DNA of 41,633 nt from Nanobdellota archaeon (GTDB lineage: Archaea > Nanobdellota > Nanobdellia > Parvarchaeales > Parvarchaeaceae). Each line of letters opens with the position of its first letter. Positions within the stretch are counted from its first letter, which is position 1. A program made the position numbers and the translations under genes. Below are positions 18,361 through 25,800 of the stretch, piece by piece. Location of the stretch: NCBI GenBank assembly GCA_021850635.1, contig JAJZLM010000003.1, positions 1-41,633 of the forward strand, read 5' to 3'. A model generated the notes under the pieces. The model worked only from the letters and a program-made list of their open reading frames with translations, did not search any database and was not told the DNA's origin.

Positions 18361-18765
18361 ATGAGTATAAAATTAGACAGCGATACGATATCAGTAATGA
18401 ACGTTTTCTCTGATGTCACGTCTATACCAGCCAGAGATTCGTTCGTAGAAGACGATAAAGTAATATTCGTTGTAAGCCAAGGTCAAGCTGGCATAGCGAT
18501 AGGCAAAAACGGGGTCAAGATAAAGATGTTGCAGGAGATGTTAAAGAAAGAAGTCATAGTAATAGAATATTCAGACGACCCTGTAAAGTTATTCGAGAAT
18601 GTTATACACCCGAATAAGCTTCTGTCAGGCTACGTAGCCAACGATCAGGACGGTTCGAGGAAACTGGACGTGTATGTAGACGCGAAACCATCGCGTTCTA
18701 GGGTGAAACTGGTAAAATCGGTAATGCAAAGGTATTTTAATATAACTAATGTAAATATCAGATAA
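18361..18765 (+). CDS. nusA: Archaeal NusA-like KH-domain protein
   Basis: RNA-binding transcription factor made of two KH domains, encoded between rpl30e and rps12 in most archaea. The first KH loop reads GQAGIAIGKNGVKIKMLQ (near 41-58), with the I-G-K-N-G signature. The second domain (YVDAKPSRSRVKLVKSVMQ) has a weaker loop. At 134 aa it matches archaeal NusA, which lacks the bacterial N-terminal and S1 domains. It starts 3 nt after the eL30 stop. Confidence 0.92.
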   Translation: MSIKLDSDTISVMNVFSDVTSIPARDSFVEDDKVIFVVSQGQAGIAIGKNGVKIKMLQEMLKKEVIVIEYSDDPVKLFENVIHPNKLLSGYVANDQDGSRKLDVYVDAKPSRSRVKLVKSVMQRYFNITNVNIR

Positions 18766-18768
18766 ATT

Positions 18769-19206
18769 ATGGGAAATAAAACTAGAGGACTTTTCAATGG
18801 GAGAATGCTACTGAGAAGAAAGGATAGAGTAAGATTCAGTAAAAATAGGAGTAGGTCTCACCTTTTCAAGGACTGGGAGAAATTCGATCCATTAGAAGGA
18901 GCCCCACAGGCCAAAGGAATAGTGCTGGAAAAGGTTGAAGTTACTCCTAAGAAGCCATCCTCTGGTAAAAGAAAATCGTGCAAAGTCCAACTTACTAAAA
19001 ACGGCAAGATAGTGACCGCTTATATACCGATGAATAAAGGCATATCATTCGTGGACGAGCACAATGACGTCATGATAGAAAGGATAGGAGGAGCACAGAA
19101 AGGCGCTAGAGGAGACCTGCCAGGCGTCAAGTTTAAAGTGATAAGCGTCAATGGTATAGCGCTTAAAGAGCTAGTAAAAGGACGAAAGCAGAAACCAGTG
19201 AGATAA
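18769..19206 (+). CDS. rps12: 30S ribosomal protein uS12
   Basis: Decoding-centre protein of the small subunit. The 145-aa archaeal form ends with the conserved GVKFKVISVNGIALKELVKGRKQKPVR region (about 118-145), and FVDEHNDVMIERIGG is clear. The nearly invariant P-N-S-A-x-R-K loop that touches the codon-anticodon helix reads P-S-S-G-K-R-K (63-69): Asn is Ser and Ala is Gly. The gene lies between nusA and rps7 in standard archaeal order. Confidence 0.95.
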   Translation: MGNKTRGLFNGRMLLRRKDRVRFSKNRSRSHLFKDWEKFDPLEGAPQAKGIVLEKVEVTPKKPSSGKRKSCKVQLTKNGKIVTAYIPMNKGISFVDEHNDVMIERIGGAQKGARGDLPGVKFKVISVNGIALKELVKGRKQKPVR

Positions 19207-19878
19207 ATGGAAGAAAAAGATAACGTCGTTGCTGAGAAAAAACATGCAAGAGAGGAGAAACACGAGGCCAATCCAGACGTGAAGGAAACGCAGGATATAA
19301 AGCTATTTGGAAAGTATGATTTCAACGTGGAACTAAAAGACCCCGGTCTAGCCAGAGTTATATCTATAAAGCCGGTTCTCATGCCTAAAAGCGGAGGGAA
19401 GACGTCGCAGCAGCGGTTAGCTCGTGGTAAAGTCAACATAGTGGAGAGATTGATAACTCACTTGATGGTGCCTGGTCACAAGGGTAAAAAACATCTAAGG
19501 TCCTCGAAGTTGGCGTCTGGTAGATTTTATACAGCATTTACAGTAGTCGACGAGTCTTTTGACAGGATACAAAAGGAAGGAAAGAGCCCAATCCAAGTCC
19601 TGATAAAAGCCGTAGAAAACTCAGCGCCAAAAGAGGAAGTAATGTCCCTTTTGATATCCGGGCAGAGAATAGCTAAGCAGGTGGATACTTCACCGATGAG
19701 GAGATTGGATCTTGCATTGAGATGGATAGCACAGGGAACTTTCCAGCTTTCATTCTCCGGTAAGAAAGCGAGCGACGCTCTGCACGACATACTTATAGGA
19801 GCGGCGAACAACCAAGATTCCGTGTTCCCAATCTCTAAGAAGATAGACACAGAAAGGCAAGCTGATTCAAGCAGATGA
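19207..19878 (+). CDS. rps7: 30S ribosomal protein uS7
   Basis: Small-subunit head protein at the exit site. The 223-aa product has a variable charged N-terminus (to about residue 35). The conserved core follows: RGKVNIVERLITHLM, VLIKAVENSAPKEEV, QVDTSPMRRLDLALRWIAQG and the C-terminal ILIGAANNQDSVFPISKK. It is the last gene of the polymerase operon. EF-2, EF-1A and uS10, which often follow in archaea, are absent here. Its 3' end overlaps the convergent kinase gene by 12 bp. Confidence 0.95.
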   Translation: MEEKDNVVAEKKHAREEKHEANPDVKETQDIKLFGKYDFNVELKDPGLARVISIKPVLMPKSGGKTSQQRLARGKVNIVERLITHLMVPGHKGKKHLRSSKLASGRFYTAFTVVDESFDRIQKEGKSPIQVLIKAVENSAPKEEVMSLLISGQRIAKQVDTSPMRRLDLALRWIAQGTFQLSFSGKKASDALHDILIGAANNQDSVFPISKKIDTERQADSSR

Positions 19879-20403
19879 TCGCTGCTTTTTATACGTTTTC
19901 TCTATACTAAGGATATACTTGCTGTAATCCTCATCAAAAACTTCCGGTCTTTTTCTTTCTTTGACAAAAGACACTATAGACTCGACGGTTTTGTCGATGT
20001 CTTTTGTATTATCCAGTTGTATAATATTCTTATGCAACCGCGATGCTTCCAGGAATTCTCCGTCTATAGCTTCGAACATAACATTGTCATACGCCTTTTT
20101 CCTGCTATAGTTCCTTTTTTTTAGACGCTCTGCCAACACCAAGGGAGAACAGCGGAGTACAAAAAACGTCTTTATTCTATGGTCTTTCAGAAAATGTGAT
20201 AGATGCGACACTATTATAGTATTATCCTCCAGAGCTACAGACAGCTTCTTGTTCATATCACGAACAGACACTTCCTTTTCCCTACCGTAGGGAATGTTTA
20301 GGAGTCGGTTTATCTCTACGACTTTATAACCAAGTTTTTTGCCTACAAGCTTGGCAACCTCGCTTTTTCCCACACCAGGCGTGCCACTTATCGCTATTAT
20401 CAT
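19867..20403 (-). CDS. Fap7/AK6-type adenylate kinase-like NTPase
   Basis: P-loop NTPase of 178 aa with Walker A GTPGVGKS at residues 7-14. An RLKKRNYSRKKAYDNV lid-like segment is rich in basic residues. The pattern matches the archaeal/eukaryotic Fap7 (hCINAP/AK6) group. Members bind uS11 and act in small-subunit maturation, with adenylate kinase activity in vitro. The ATG at 20403 lies about 27 bp from the AT-rich box 20425-20434, which also serves pheS. Confidence 0.86.
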   Translation of the reverse strand: MIIAISGTPGVGKSEVAKLVGKKLGYKVVEINRLLNIPYGREKEVSVRDMNKKLSVALEDNTIIVSHLSHFLKDHRIKTFFVLRCSPLVLAERLKKRNYSRKKAYDNVMFEAIDGEFLEASRLHKNIIQLDNTKDIDKTVESIVSFVKERKRPEVFDEDYSKYILSIEKTYKKQRSSA

Positions 20404-20424
20404 ATTCTATTACCCTCAGTTCGG

Positions 20425-20434
20425 CTTATATATT
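20425..20434. promoter_or_regulatory. Single TATA box shared by two divergent leaderless genes (kinase / pheS)
   Basis: cttatatatt is the only clear TATA-like element in the 54-bp gap. Its centre (about 20430) is about 28 bp from the pheS ATG (20458) and about 27 bp from the kinase ATG (20403). Read on the minus strand it is aatatataag, also an acceptable box. Confidence 0.5.
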
Positions 20435-20457
20435 TGTCAAGTGCAATATTTTATGTT

Positions 20458-21984
20458 ATGGATGTAAGTTCGATTGCAGATTCACTTAACAGGAACGAGA
20501 AAAGTCTACTGGAATCTGTAAAGGATTCTCCGAAATACCTTTCGTATATCTCTACGGCAACAGCCATAGACAAGATGACCCTCCTAAACGCAGCTAGAAA
20601 GCTGCAGGACTACGATTTGGTAAGATTGATCATAGAACCAAAGGTCAAATATATCCTTACAGATACAGGCAAAGGTTACTTAGGGAGAGGGCTACCAGAG
20701 TACGCTATAATCAGAGAAGTCTCTGGAAATATTATGGCGACTTATGCAGACCTTAAGGCGGTCCTGAAACCGGACGAATTGAGCGCTGGCATAGGTCAAC
20801 TTAGGAAGAAAGGGATTCTGAACGAATCCGCAGGAAGATTCTCGGTGGACACGTCTAAGGTAGAGAGCATACGTGCGAAGAACGACATACTAGAGAGAGT
20901 ATACCGCGGAGAAGACGTAGCCGAGAACGATGACCTCACAGATCTTATAAAAAGAGGCATAATAGAAAGATCTATAACCCAAGATGAAAAAGTCGAGATA
21001 AGCGAAAATGGAAGGGCAGTAATTAAGGACCCAAATTTCAGAAAAGAGATGGTAGACAAACTCACGCCAGATATAATCAAGAACTGGAGAGACGTGCAAT
21101 TCAGAAGGTATTCTCTGGATGCAAGGCCACCTCTGCCTCCTATAGGTAAAAAAAATATAACTAAACAGTTCATATCTCAGATAAAAGCAGTATTAGTGTC
21201 GATGGGTTTTGAGGAGATGCAGAGCAATTACGTAGAGTCCAGCTTCTGGAATTTTGACGTAATGATGTTCAAGCAGGACCACCCAGATAGAGACATACAG
21301 GACACGCTCTATCTTAATGGAGTGTCCGCAAAGATCCCTTCAAAACTTCTTGATAACGTAAAAGAAGTCTATGAGAACGGATTCGAAGATAGCAAAGAGG
21401 ACAAGTCTATGGGATATGGCAGAGTGTTCGACCGAGATAAGAGCAAGGCAGTAATAATGAGGGGGCATACGACCGCCACTACATTCAGGTACATATACAA
21501 TAAGATAGCGAAGAACAAAGACGCCCCAGCTAAATATTTCTCGGTGAGTAAAGTGTTCAGGAACGAGACTGCAGACATATCACACCTCCCAGAGTTCTAC
21601 CAAATAGAGGGAGTAGTATACGATGATAATCTGACCGTGTCAAATTTGATGGGTTTCATAGAGGAATTTTATTCCAGGATAGGGATAGACGAGATAAGGT
21701 TCAAGCCTACTTACAATCCGTATACAGAGCCTAGCCTGGAGATACAAGCGTACAGCAAGAACAAGAAGGAATGGATAGAAGTAGGTAATTCAGGGGTGTT
21801 CAGGCCGGAGACTTTGCGTCCATTCGGCATAAAGAAGAATATTATAGCATGGGGTTTCGGTTTGGAGAGAGCTCTAGCTATGAGGTTGGGCGTAAGCGAT
21901 ATACGCTCCATTTATGGTACTTATATGGACATAGACTTTCTCAGAAACGTAGAGAGCGTGAATATCCTTAAGAGGTTCGAGTGA
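20458..21984 (+). CDS. pheS: Phenylalanyl-tRNA synthetase alpha subunit
   Basis: Catalytic subunit of the (alpha-beta)2 enzyme that charges tRNA-Phe. The N-terminal part (to about residue 200) holds winged-helix modules typical of archaeal/eukaryotic PheS. The class II catalytic core follows: motif 2 VFRNETADISHLPEFYQIEG and motif 3 WGFGLERALAMRLGVSDIR. An in-frame TTG at 20434 would add eight residues. The ATG at 20458 is preferred because it lies one leaderless spacing from the TATA box at 20425-20434. About 508 aa. pheT starts 1 nt after the stop. Confidence 0.95.
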   Translation: MDVSSIADSLNRNEKSLLESVKDSPKYLSYISTATAIDKMTLLNAARKLQDYDLVRLIIEPKVKYILTDTGKGYLGRGLPEYAIIREVSGNIMATYADLKAVLKPDELSAGIGQLRKKGILNESAGRFSVDTSKVESIRAKNDILERVYRGEDVAENDDLTDLIKRGIIERSITQDEKVEISENGRAVIKDPNFRKEMVDKLTPDIIKNWRDVQFRRYSLDARPPLPPIGKKNITKQFISQIKAVLVSMGFEEMQSNYVESSFWNFDVMMFKQDHPDRDIQDTLYLNGVSAKIPSKLLDNVKEVYENGFEDSKEDKSMGYGRVFDRDKSKAVIMRGHTTATTFRYIYNKIAKNKDAPAKYFSVSKVFRNETADISHLPEFYQIEGVVYDDNLTVSNLMGFIEEFYSRIGIDEIRFKPTYNPYTEPSLEIQAYSKNKKEWIEVGNSGVFRPETLRPFGIKKNIIAWGFGLERALAMRLGVSDIRSIYGTYMDIDFLRNVESVNILKRFE

Positions 21985-21985
21985 T

Positions 21986-23635
21986 ATGGTGATGATAAAC
22001 ACTACTATAAGCGAGATGAATTCCATACTCAGGAAAAAACTGCTCAGAAAAGACTATGAAGAGGTATGCCTTAGGTACGGGATAGACCTCAGTGGTAGCG
22101 GAGAATACCTCAACTTTGAGATGTCATCTGACAGGATGGAGCTTATATCAAAGTATTCGGTTGGGTTTCTTTTAGGACAACTTTTGAGTGTAAACGTCCA
22201 CAGGTATGAAACCGTTACTGCCAAGCGCGCAGACATAACCATAAACGAAACGCACAGGCCTTTCGTGAATTTACTTCACGTTAAGCTCAACGGGAAAGCT
22301 GGAGACGTAATGGATGAACTAATCACCATACAGGACAAATTCGACAAGACTATCGGCAGGGACAGGAGAGTAGCGGCAATAGGAATGTTCGATTACGCCA
22401 AGTTAAAATTCCCGTTAAAATACTTGGAGATAGACGGCAAAGACGTTTCTTTTGTTCCACTGAATTACTCTGACAAAAAAACATACAAGGAGATATTGGA
22501 TGAGACGGATAAAGGCAGACAGTACGGGCATCTGTTGGGGAGCAAGCCTACAGCTTGGGTACAGAAAGGAGGGGATATATTCGCTCTCCCGCCTATCGTA
22601 AACGCAGACTTTTCTTCTCTCTCAAGCGATTCCAAAACTATACTCATAGACGTAACCGGTACAGACAAAGATGTGGTGAATGCCCTGACAAAGGCGTTGA
22701 TATTCAACATGCAGTTTTTCGGCGAGGTCAGCGTGCTAAAACCAGACTATTCGAGCAAAAGAATCGAAACCGGGATAGACTTTAAGCAGGTTCCTCTATT
22801 CTTGAAGGAGAAGGGAATAAAAGATGTTTTAGGTGTAGAAATAAGCAGCGGCGATATCAAGAGTACACTGTCTAGGCTTGGGTACCAGGTATCAACTGTG
22901 AGTGGCGGTCTATACGCGACACCACCTTTTTATAGGGGCGACGTTATCCATCAAGTCGACGTGATAGACGATATAATGAGAGTATACGGCTTAGACAAAA
23001 TAAAACCTGACTTTAGTAGAAAGTACACACCGGGAGCGACTTTGCCTGGGTCTCAGATAATAGAAATAATCAGGGATACACTTGTCGGGATGGGATACCA
23101 GGAACTTGACCTAAATATTATGACAAACGAGTCGTATCAGTTCAATAAAACAGGAATAAACGCCTCGGACTATGCGTCGTTTGTAGACACAAAGAACGCG
23201 GATGCAACTATGGTTAGGATAAATATAACGCCAGAAGCCCTGCACTTCGTGTCGAATAATCTGCATAAGAAGTTCCCGCAAAAAGTTTTTGATATAGGAT
23301 TTATAGTTTCGAAGGCGAACACAGATGTGAACTTCGCAAACGAAGAAAGGCTGTGCCTGCTTTCATGTGGCGCTGATTCTAACATGAGTGAAATGATAGT
23401 AGCATTGGAGAAGGTGATACACGAAGCCGTCGGTGACAAAGGCATGCGACTAGAAGACAGCGGTGACATGGAAGGGTTCTCCAAAACAGTGATAAAAGGA
23501 AGAGCCGGTGTAGTATATTACGATGGAAAGAAGATAGGCGTACTAGGTGAGGTACATCCAAGAGTACTCAATGAATTCGGGATAGAATTGCCTGCATCAT
23601 TCGCCGAAATATACTTGGATAAACTTCTTGTATGA
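21986..23635 (+). CDS. pheT: Phenylalanyl-tRNA synthetase beta subunit
   Basis: Structural and editing partner of PheS, 549 aa, matching the shorter archaeal/eukaryotic form rather than the bacterial one (about 800 aa). It includes the B3/B4 editing-like region (FVNLLHVKLNGKAGDVMDEL and following), the B5 segment (PPFYRGDVIHQVDVIDDIMRVYG), and the catalytic-like fold with VRINITPEALHFVSNNLHKK. The last segment is YDGKKIGVLGEVHPRVLNEFGIE. It overlaps the mbf1 start by 4 bp. Confidence 0.95.
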   Translation: MVMINTTISEMNSILRKKLLRKDYEEVCLRYGIDLSGSGEYLNFEMSSDRMELISKYSVGFLLGQLLSVNVHRYETVTAKRADITINETHRPFVNLLHVKLNGKAGDVMDELITIQDKFDKTIGRDRRVAAIGMFDYAKLKFPLKYLEIDGKDVSFVPLNYSDKKTYKEILDETDKGRQYGHLLGSKPTAWVQKGGDIFALPPIVNADFSSLSSDSKTILIDVTGTDKDVVNALTKALIFNMQFFGEVSVLKPDYSSKRIETGIDFKQVPLFLKEKGIKDVLGVEISSGDIKSTLSRLGYQVSTVSGGLYATPPFYRGDVIHQVDVIDDIMRVYGLDKIKPDFSRKYTPGATLPGSQIIEIIRDTLVGMGYQELDLNIMTNESYQFNKTGINASDYASFVDTKNADATMVRINITPEALHFVSNNLHKKFPQKVFDIGFIVSKANTDVNFANEERLCLLSCGADSNMSEMIVALEKVIHEAVGDKGMRLEDSGDMEGFSKTVIKGRAGVVYYDGKKIGVLGEVHPRVLNEFGIELPASFAEIYLDKLLV

Positions 23636-24081
23636 ACTGCGAGCTTTGTGGATTCACAGACGATAAATTCTATAGAGTAGAGATAGAGGGTGCAGTGATG
23701 ACGGTCTGCTCAAAATGTTCATCATTCGGCAAAATAATCAAAGAGGTAGAGGAACATGAAATAGAAAAGAAACCACAGAAATCATACGGATTCGTAGAGA
23801 GAAGCTTAAAGATGGATTACCTTGAGATACTTAATAATGCAATGAATGAGAAAAACATGACGGCAGAGAAGCTGGCAGAGGAAATAAAAGAGTCCCCATA
23901 CGAGATTAAAAAGATACTAAAAGGAAAGATAATGCCTACAGATGCAATAGCTAAAAAAATAGAGAGCGCTCTTAAGGTATCCATATATGAGGATATAGTC
24001 GGCACTTTCAAACCGACTAAGGAGTCCAACGAAGTTTCTATAGATTACATCGCTCAGATAAAACAAATGAAGCAGGGGTAG
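23632..24081 (+). CDS. mbf1: MBF1-like protein: zinc ribbon plus helix-turn-helix
   Basis: Archaeal homologue of multiprotein bridging factor 1. In archaea it has been linked to the small ribosomal subunit and translation. The N-terminal zinc ribbon has C3-x2-C6 and C27-x2-C30 (CSKC). After a charged linker, a Cro/Xre-type HTH spans about 64-124 (LNNAMNEKNMTAEKLAEEIK, then KKILKGKIMPTDAIAKKIE). At 149 aa it is complete. It overlaps pheT by 4 bp (ATGA). Its last codons, including the TAG stop (24079-24081), lie inside the first 10 bases of tRNA-Leu(UAG). Confidence 0.9.
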   Translation: MNCELCGFTDDKFYRVEIEGAVMTVCSKCSSFGKIIKEVEEHEIEKKPQKSYGFVERSLKMDYLEILNNAMNEKNMTAEKLAEEIKESPYEIKKILKGKIMPTDAIAKKIESALKVSIYEDIVGTFKPTKESNEVSIDYIAQIKQMKQG

Positions 24082-24157
24082 CGAAGCCCGGTCCAACGTG
24101 TGAGGCTTAGGACCTCATGGCTTAGCGCCCTCGTGGGTTCAAATCCCACCCCCTGCA
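24072..24157 (+). tRNA. tRNA-Leu (anticodon UAG), no intron, overlapping mbf1
   Basis: Acceptor GCAGGGG (24072-24078) pairs with CCCCTGC, discriminator A at 24157, no CCA. Anticodon arm TGAGG-CTTAGGA-CCTCA gives TAG. The variable arm and T arm are nearly identical to those of the UAA isoacceptor at 3711, suggesting duplication. tRNA bases 8-10 (TAG) are also the stop codon of mbf1, so the mRNA and tRNA cannot both be made intact from one transcript. A weak AT-rich stretch at 24038-24047 inside mbf1 might be its promoter. Confidence 0.93.
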
Positions 24158-24233
24158 TTTATGCTCGCATTAAAGACGTTTTCTAAACTAGAGAGTCACC
24201 GCTCGTCATATCATCCGGTCGAATTAAGCTAGT

Positions 24234-24287
24234 CTTATCAAATGTGAGCGGGAAAACCCACACTCTTTAGAGGTGGGAGGATGTCAC
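24234..24287 (+). repeat. 54-bp IS605/TnpB-end-like repeat, copy A (solo)
   Basis: Identical over 54 bp to copy B (34143-34196, minus strand). The first 44 bp, from TTATCA on, match copy C just before tnpB. It contains a strong hairpin, CCCAC-A-CTCT-TT-AGAG-GTGGG (24258-24277), then GGAGGATGTCAC. A GGTGGGAGGATGTCA-type end is typical, as I recall, of right ends of IS200/IS605-TnpB elements, where the omega-RNA scaffold ends. A competing hairpin GGG-AAAA-CCC lies just upstream. No transposase gene is next to this copy. The rest of the 24158-24404 gap holds no gene; it has a small TTAGC/GCTAA inverted repeat (24314-24330) and sepF promoter sequence. Confidence 0.75.
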
Positions 24288-24366
24288 CCTAAGAACCGTG
24301 AGATAGTAGGTGCTTAGCGTTTTCTGCTAAAAACTATAAAAAGCATTTAAATATTACCAAAATCAT

Positions 24367-24404
24367 TAAGTAGTATAATTAAAAATGGAAAACGTGAGGT
24401 GTTT
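24367..24404 (+). promoter_or_regulatory. sepF promoter and ribosome binding site
   Basis: AT-rich tagtataatt (24371-24380) is centred about 29 bp before the ATG at 24405. GTGAGGTG (24394-24401) ahead of the ATG supplies a Shine-Dalgarno-like GAGG. A second AT-rich box, gcatttaaatatta (24343-24356), lies further upstream. Confidence 0.4.
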
Positions 24405-24797
24405 ATGGTGAATTTGCCTTTCGACAAGTTTTTGGATCTGTTCAAGAAGAAAGTGAACCTTGAAGAATCTAATGAGTACGTTGAATTGGAGGTAGACCAA
24501 AAAGATAGGCCTATCGCAAAGATGTATGTGAAGTATTTCGCTCTTGTGAAATTCGAGGACGCAGGCTCAGTTCTAAACGACATAAGATCAGGTTCGACGC
24601 TGTTGTTCATAAAGATAAAGGACATAAAAGATAAAGGCGGCATAGAAGAGCTGAAGAGGACTATTTCAAAGATAAAGAGGAGCGCTGACGCATCGGAAGC
24701 GCAGGTCGTAGGGATAGATGAGGATTACATCCTGGTCGTGCCTAACTTCGTGAAAGTGGAAAAAGGGGAGATTTTATCCCAGACTCCTACAGTTTAA
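24405..24797 (+). CDS. sepF: SepF-like cell division protein (FtsZ membrane anchor)
   Basis: Archaeal SepF anchors FtsZ to the membrane and is the partner of FtsZ in archaea that lack FtsA. The 130-aa product starts with a short amphipathic helix (VNLPFDKFLDLFKKK), which fits a membrane-targeting sequence. The SepF core follows: YVELEVDQKDRPIAKMYVKY, then FEDAGSVLNDIRSGSTLLFI, LKRTISKIKRSADASEAQVV and GIDEDYILVVPNFVKVEK. A GTG six bases upstream is a possible alternative start. The ftsZ gene lies at 38837 in the same window. The 3' end overlaps the convergent small gene by 4 bp. Confidence 0.85.
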   Translation: MVNLPFDKFLDLFKKKVNLEESNEYVELEVDQKDRPIAKMYVKYFALVKFEDAGSVLNDIRSGSTLLFIKIKDIKDKGGIEELKRTISKIKRSADASEAQVVGIDEDYILVVPNFVKVEKGEILSQTPTV

Positions 24798-25126
24798 TCA
24801 GAAGAGTTCTCTGTTAGAGCTAAGGCAGCTGCGGCTATAGCTGGTTTGTCCTGGTCCTTGATTATATTTAACATCGTAAACTTTTCGCATATAGAATCGA
24901 TCTCAGGCTTTTGAACGCGTCTTACCTTGATTGTATTGAACTGAAACTCTACATCCTTGTAGATTTCTACCGTGCTTTCATCCATACCTACTGTATCCGG
25001 TTTTGCAGTATCGAGTATGTTTTTTGCATCGTTAACGTTCTTTACTCTGTATATTTGGACCGCCGAATTTATCAGTACTGCCACTATCAATTGACCGTTC
25101 ACTATAGTTATTCCCGCGCTTTTCAT
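24794..25126 (-). CDS. Small protein of unknown function, possibly degenerate RNase H-like fold
   Basis: A 110-aa protein whose N-terminus (SAGITIVNGQLIVAVLINSAV) looks like paired beta strands. A central GMDESTVEI follows, and the C-terminal helix (DKPAIAAAALAL) recalls RuvC/RNase H-like proteins; this comparison is weak. The start ATG at 25126 lies 95 bp inside the 3' end of the upstream methyltransferase frame. There is no clear Shine-Dalgarno sequence, only GGTAAAG nearby. I do not assign a function. Confidence 0.6.
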   Translation of the reverse strand: MKSAGITIVNGQLIVAVLINSAVQIYRVKNVNDAKNILDTAKPDTVGMDESTVEIYKDVEFQFNTIKVRRVQKPEIDSICEKFTMLNIIKDQDKPAIAAAALALTENSSD

Positions 25127-25670
25127 AGATCTTTACCAACAGCAATTCTTCAAAGAAGAATTTCTTCCTGTCTAGAACTTTAAACTCAAAGTTAATAGAT
25201 TCCAGCGCCTTATAAACTTTACGCACGTCGTATACGGTGGAAATTATCAGGTAAATCTCGCCGCCTTCTTTGAGATGCTGCTTAGACTGCTTTAGTGCTT
25301 CTATTGTCAGCTCGTACCCATCTTTGCCACCACTAATAGACAGTTCAGCTGCATCTTTTCCGTTCCTATCGCCGGGCAAGTATGGAGGGTTCATATATAT
25401 AACGTCAAACGACAAACCCGCAAGGTCACTGAAAAGATCGGATATGACGGTCTTACAGTTTGTTAGGCCATTTTCCTCGATTTTTTGGTCTATAAACTTT
25501 ATGGAAGACTGATTTATGTCCGCGAACGTGACGCTTTTAGCCTTTTTGGCGGCTTCCAGGCCGACCACTCCCTTACCAGCGAACAATTCAAGTACGTCTC
25601 CTCTCGCGTACTCAACCGCTTCTGATAGTAACACAGAATCTTCCGCAGGGTCGTATACGAAACCATCCAT
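25032..25670 (-). CDS. HemK/PrmC-type class I methyltransferase (archaeal Mtq2-like)
   Basis: SAM-dependent N5-glutamine methyltransferase family; the archaeal/eukaryotic branch (HemK2/Mtq2) methylates the GGQ Gln of release factor 1, usually with Trm112. Seen here: the N-terminal YDPAEDSVLLSEAVE segment, the SAM motif VLELFAGKGVVGLEAAK, and the catalytic MNPPYLP. I chose the ATG at 25670 (212 aa) because GAGGGG lies just upstream. A GTG at 25700 would add ten residues. The last 30 or so residues after LLVKIYEKRG extend beyond the normal fold and overlap the next gene out of frame. Confidence 0.88.
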   Translation of the reverse strand: MDGFVYDPAEDSVLLSEAVEYARGDVLELFAGKGVVGLEAAKKAKSVTFADINQSSIKFIDQKIEENGLTNCKTVISDLFSDLAGLSFDVIYMNPPYLPGDRNGKDAAELSISGGKDGYELTIEALKQSKQHLKEGGEIYLIISTVYDVRKVYKALESINFEFKVLDRKKFFFEELLLVKIYEKRGNNYSERSIDSGSTDKFGGPNIQSKER

Positions 25671-25800
25671 TTTCCCCTCGTCCGTAGTTTGATATCCCAC
25701 ATTTGAAATTGCCGTGAAAGATTTATTAATGTTAAGGTTTATAATTTAACAGTGGTTGATAGGTGCTTTAAGCTTATACGCCTGTGTATGTTGTGAAAGT

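Noticed and set aside
24158-24233. A further RNA gene after tRNA-Leu(UAG)
   Set aside because: No cloverleaf, box C/D or H/ACA pattern or stable hairpin could be made out in this stretch.
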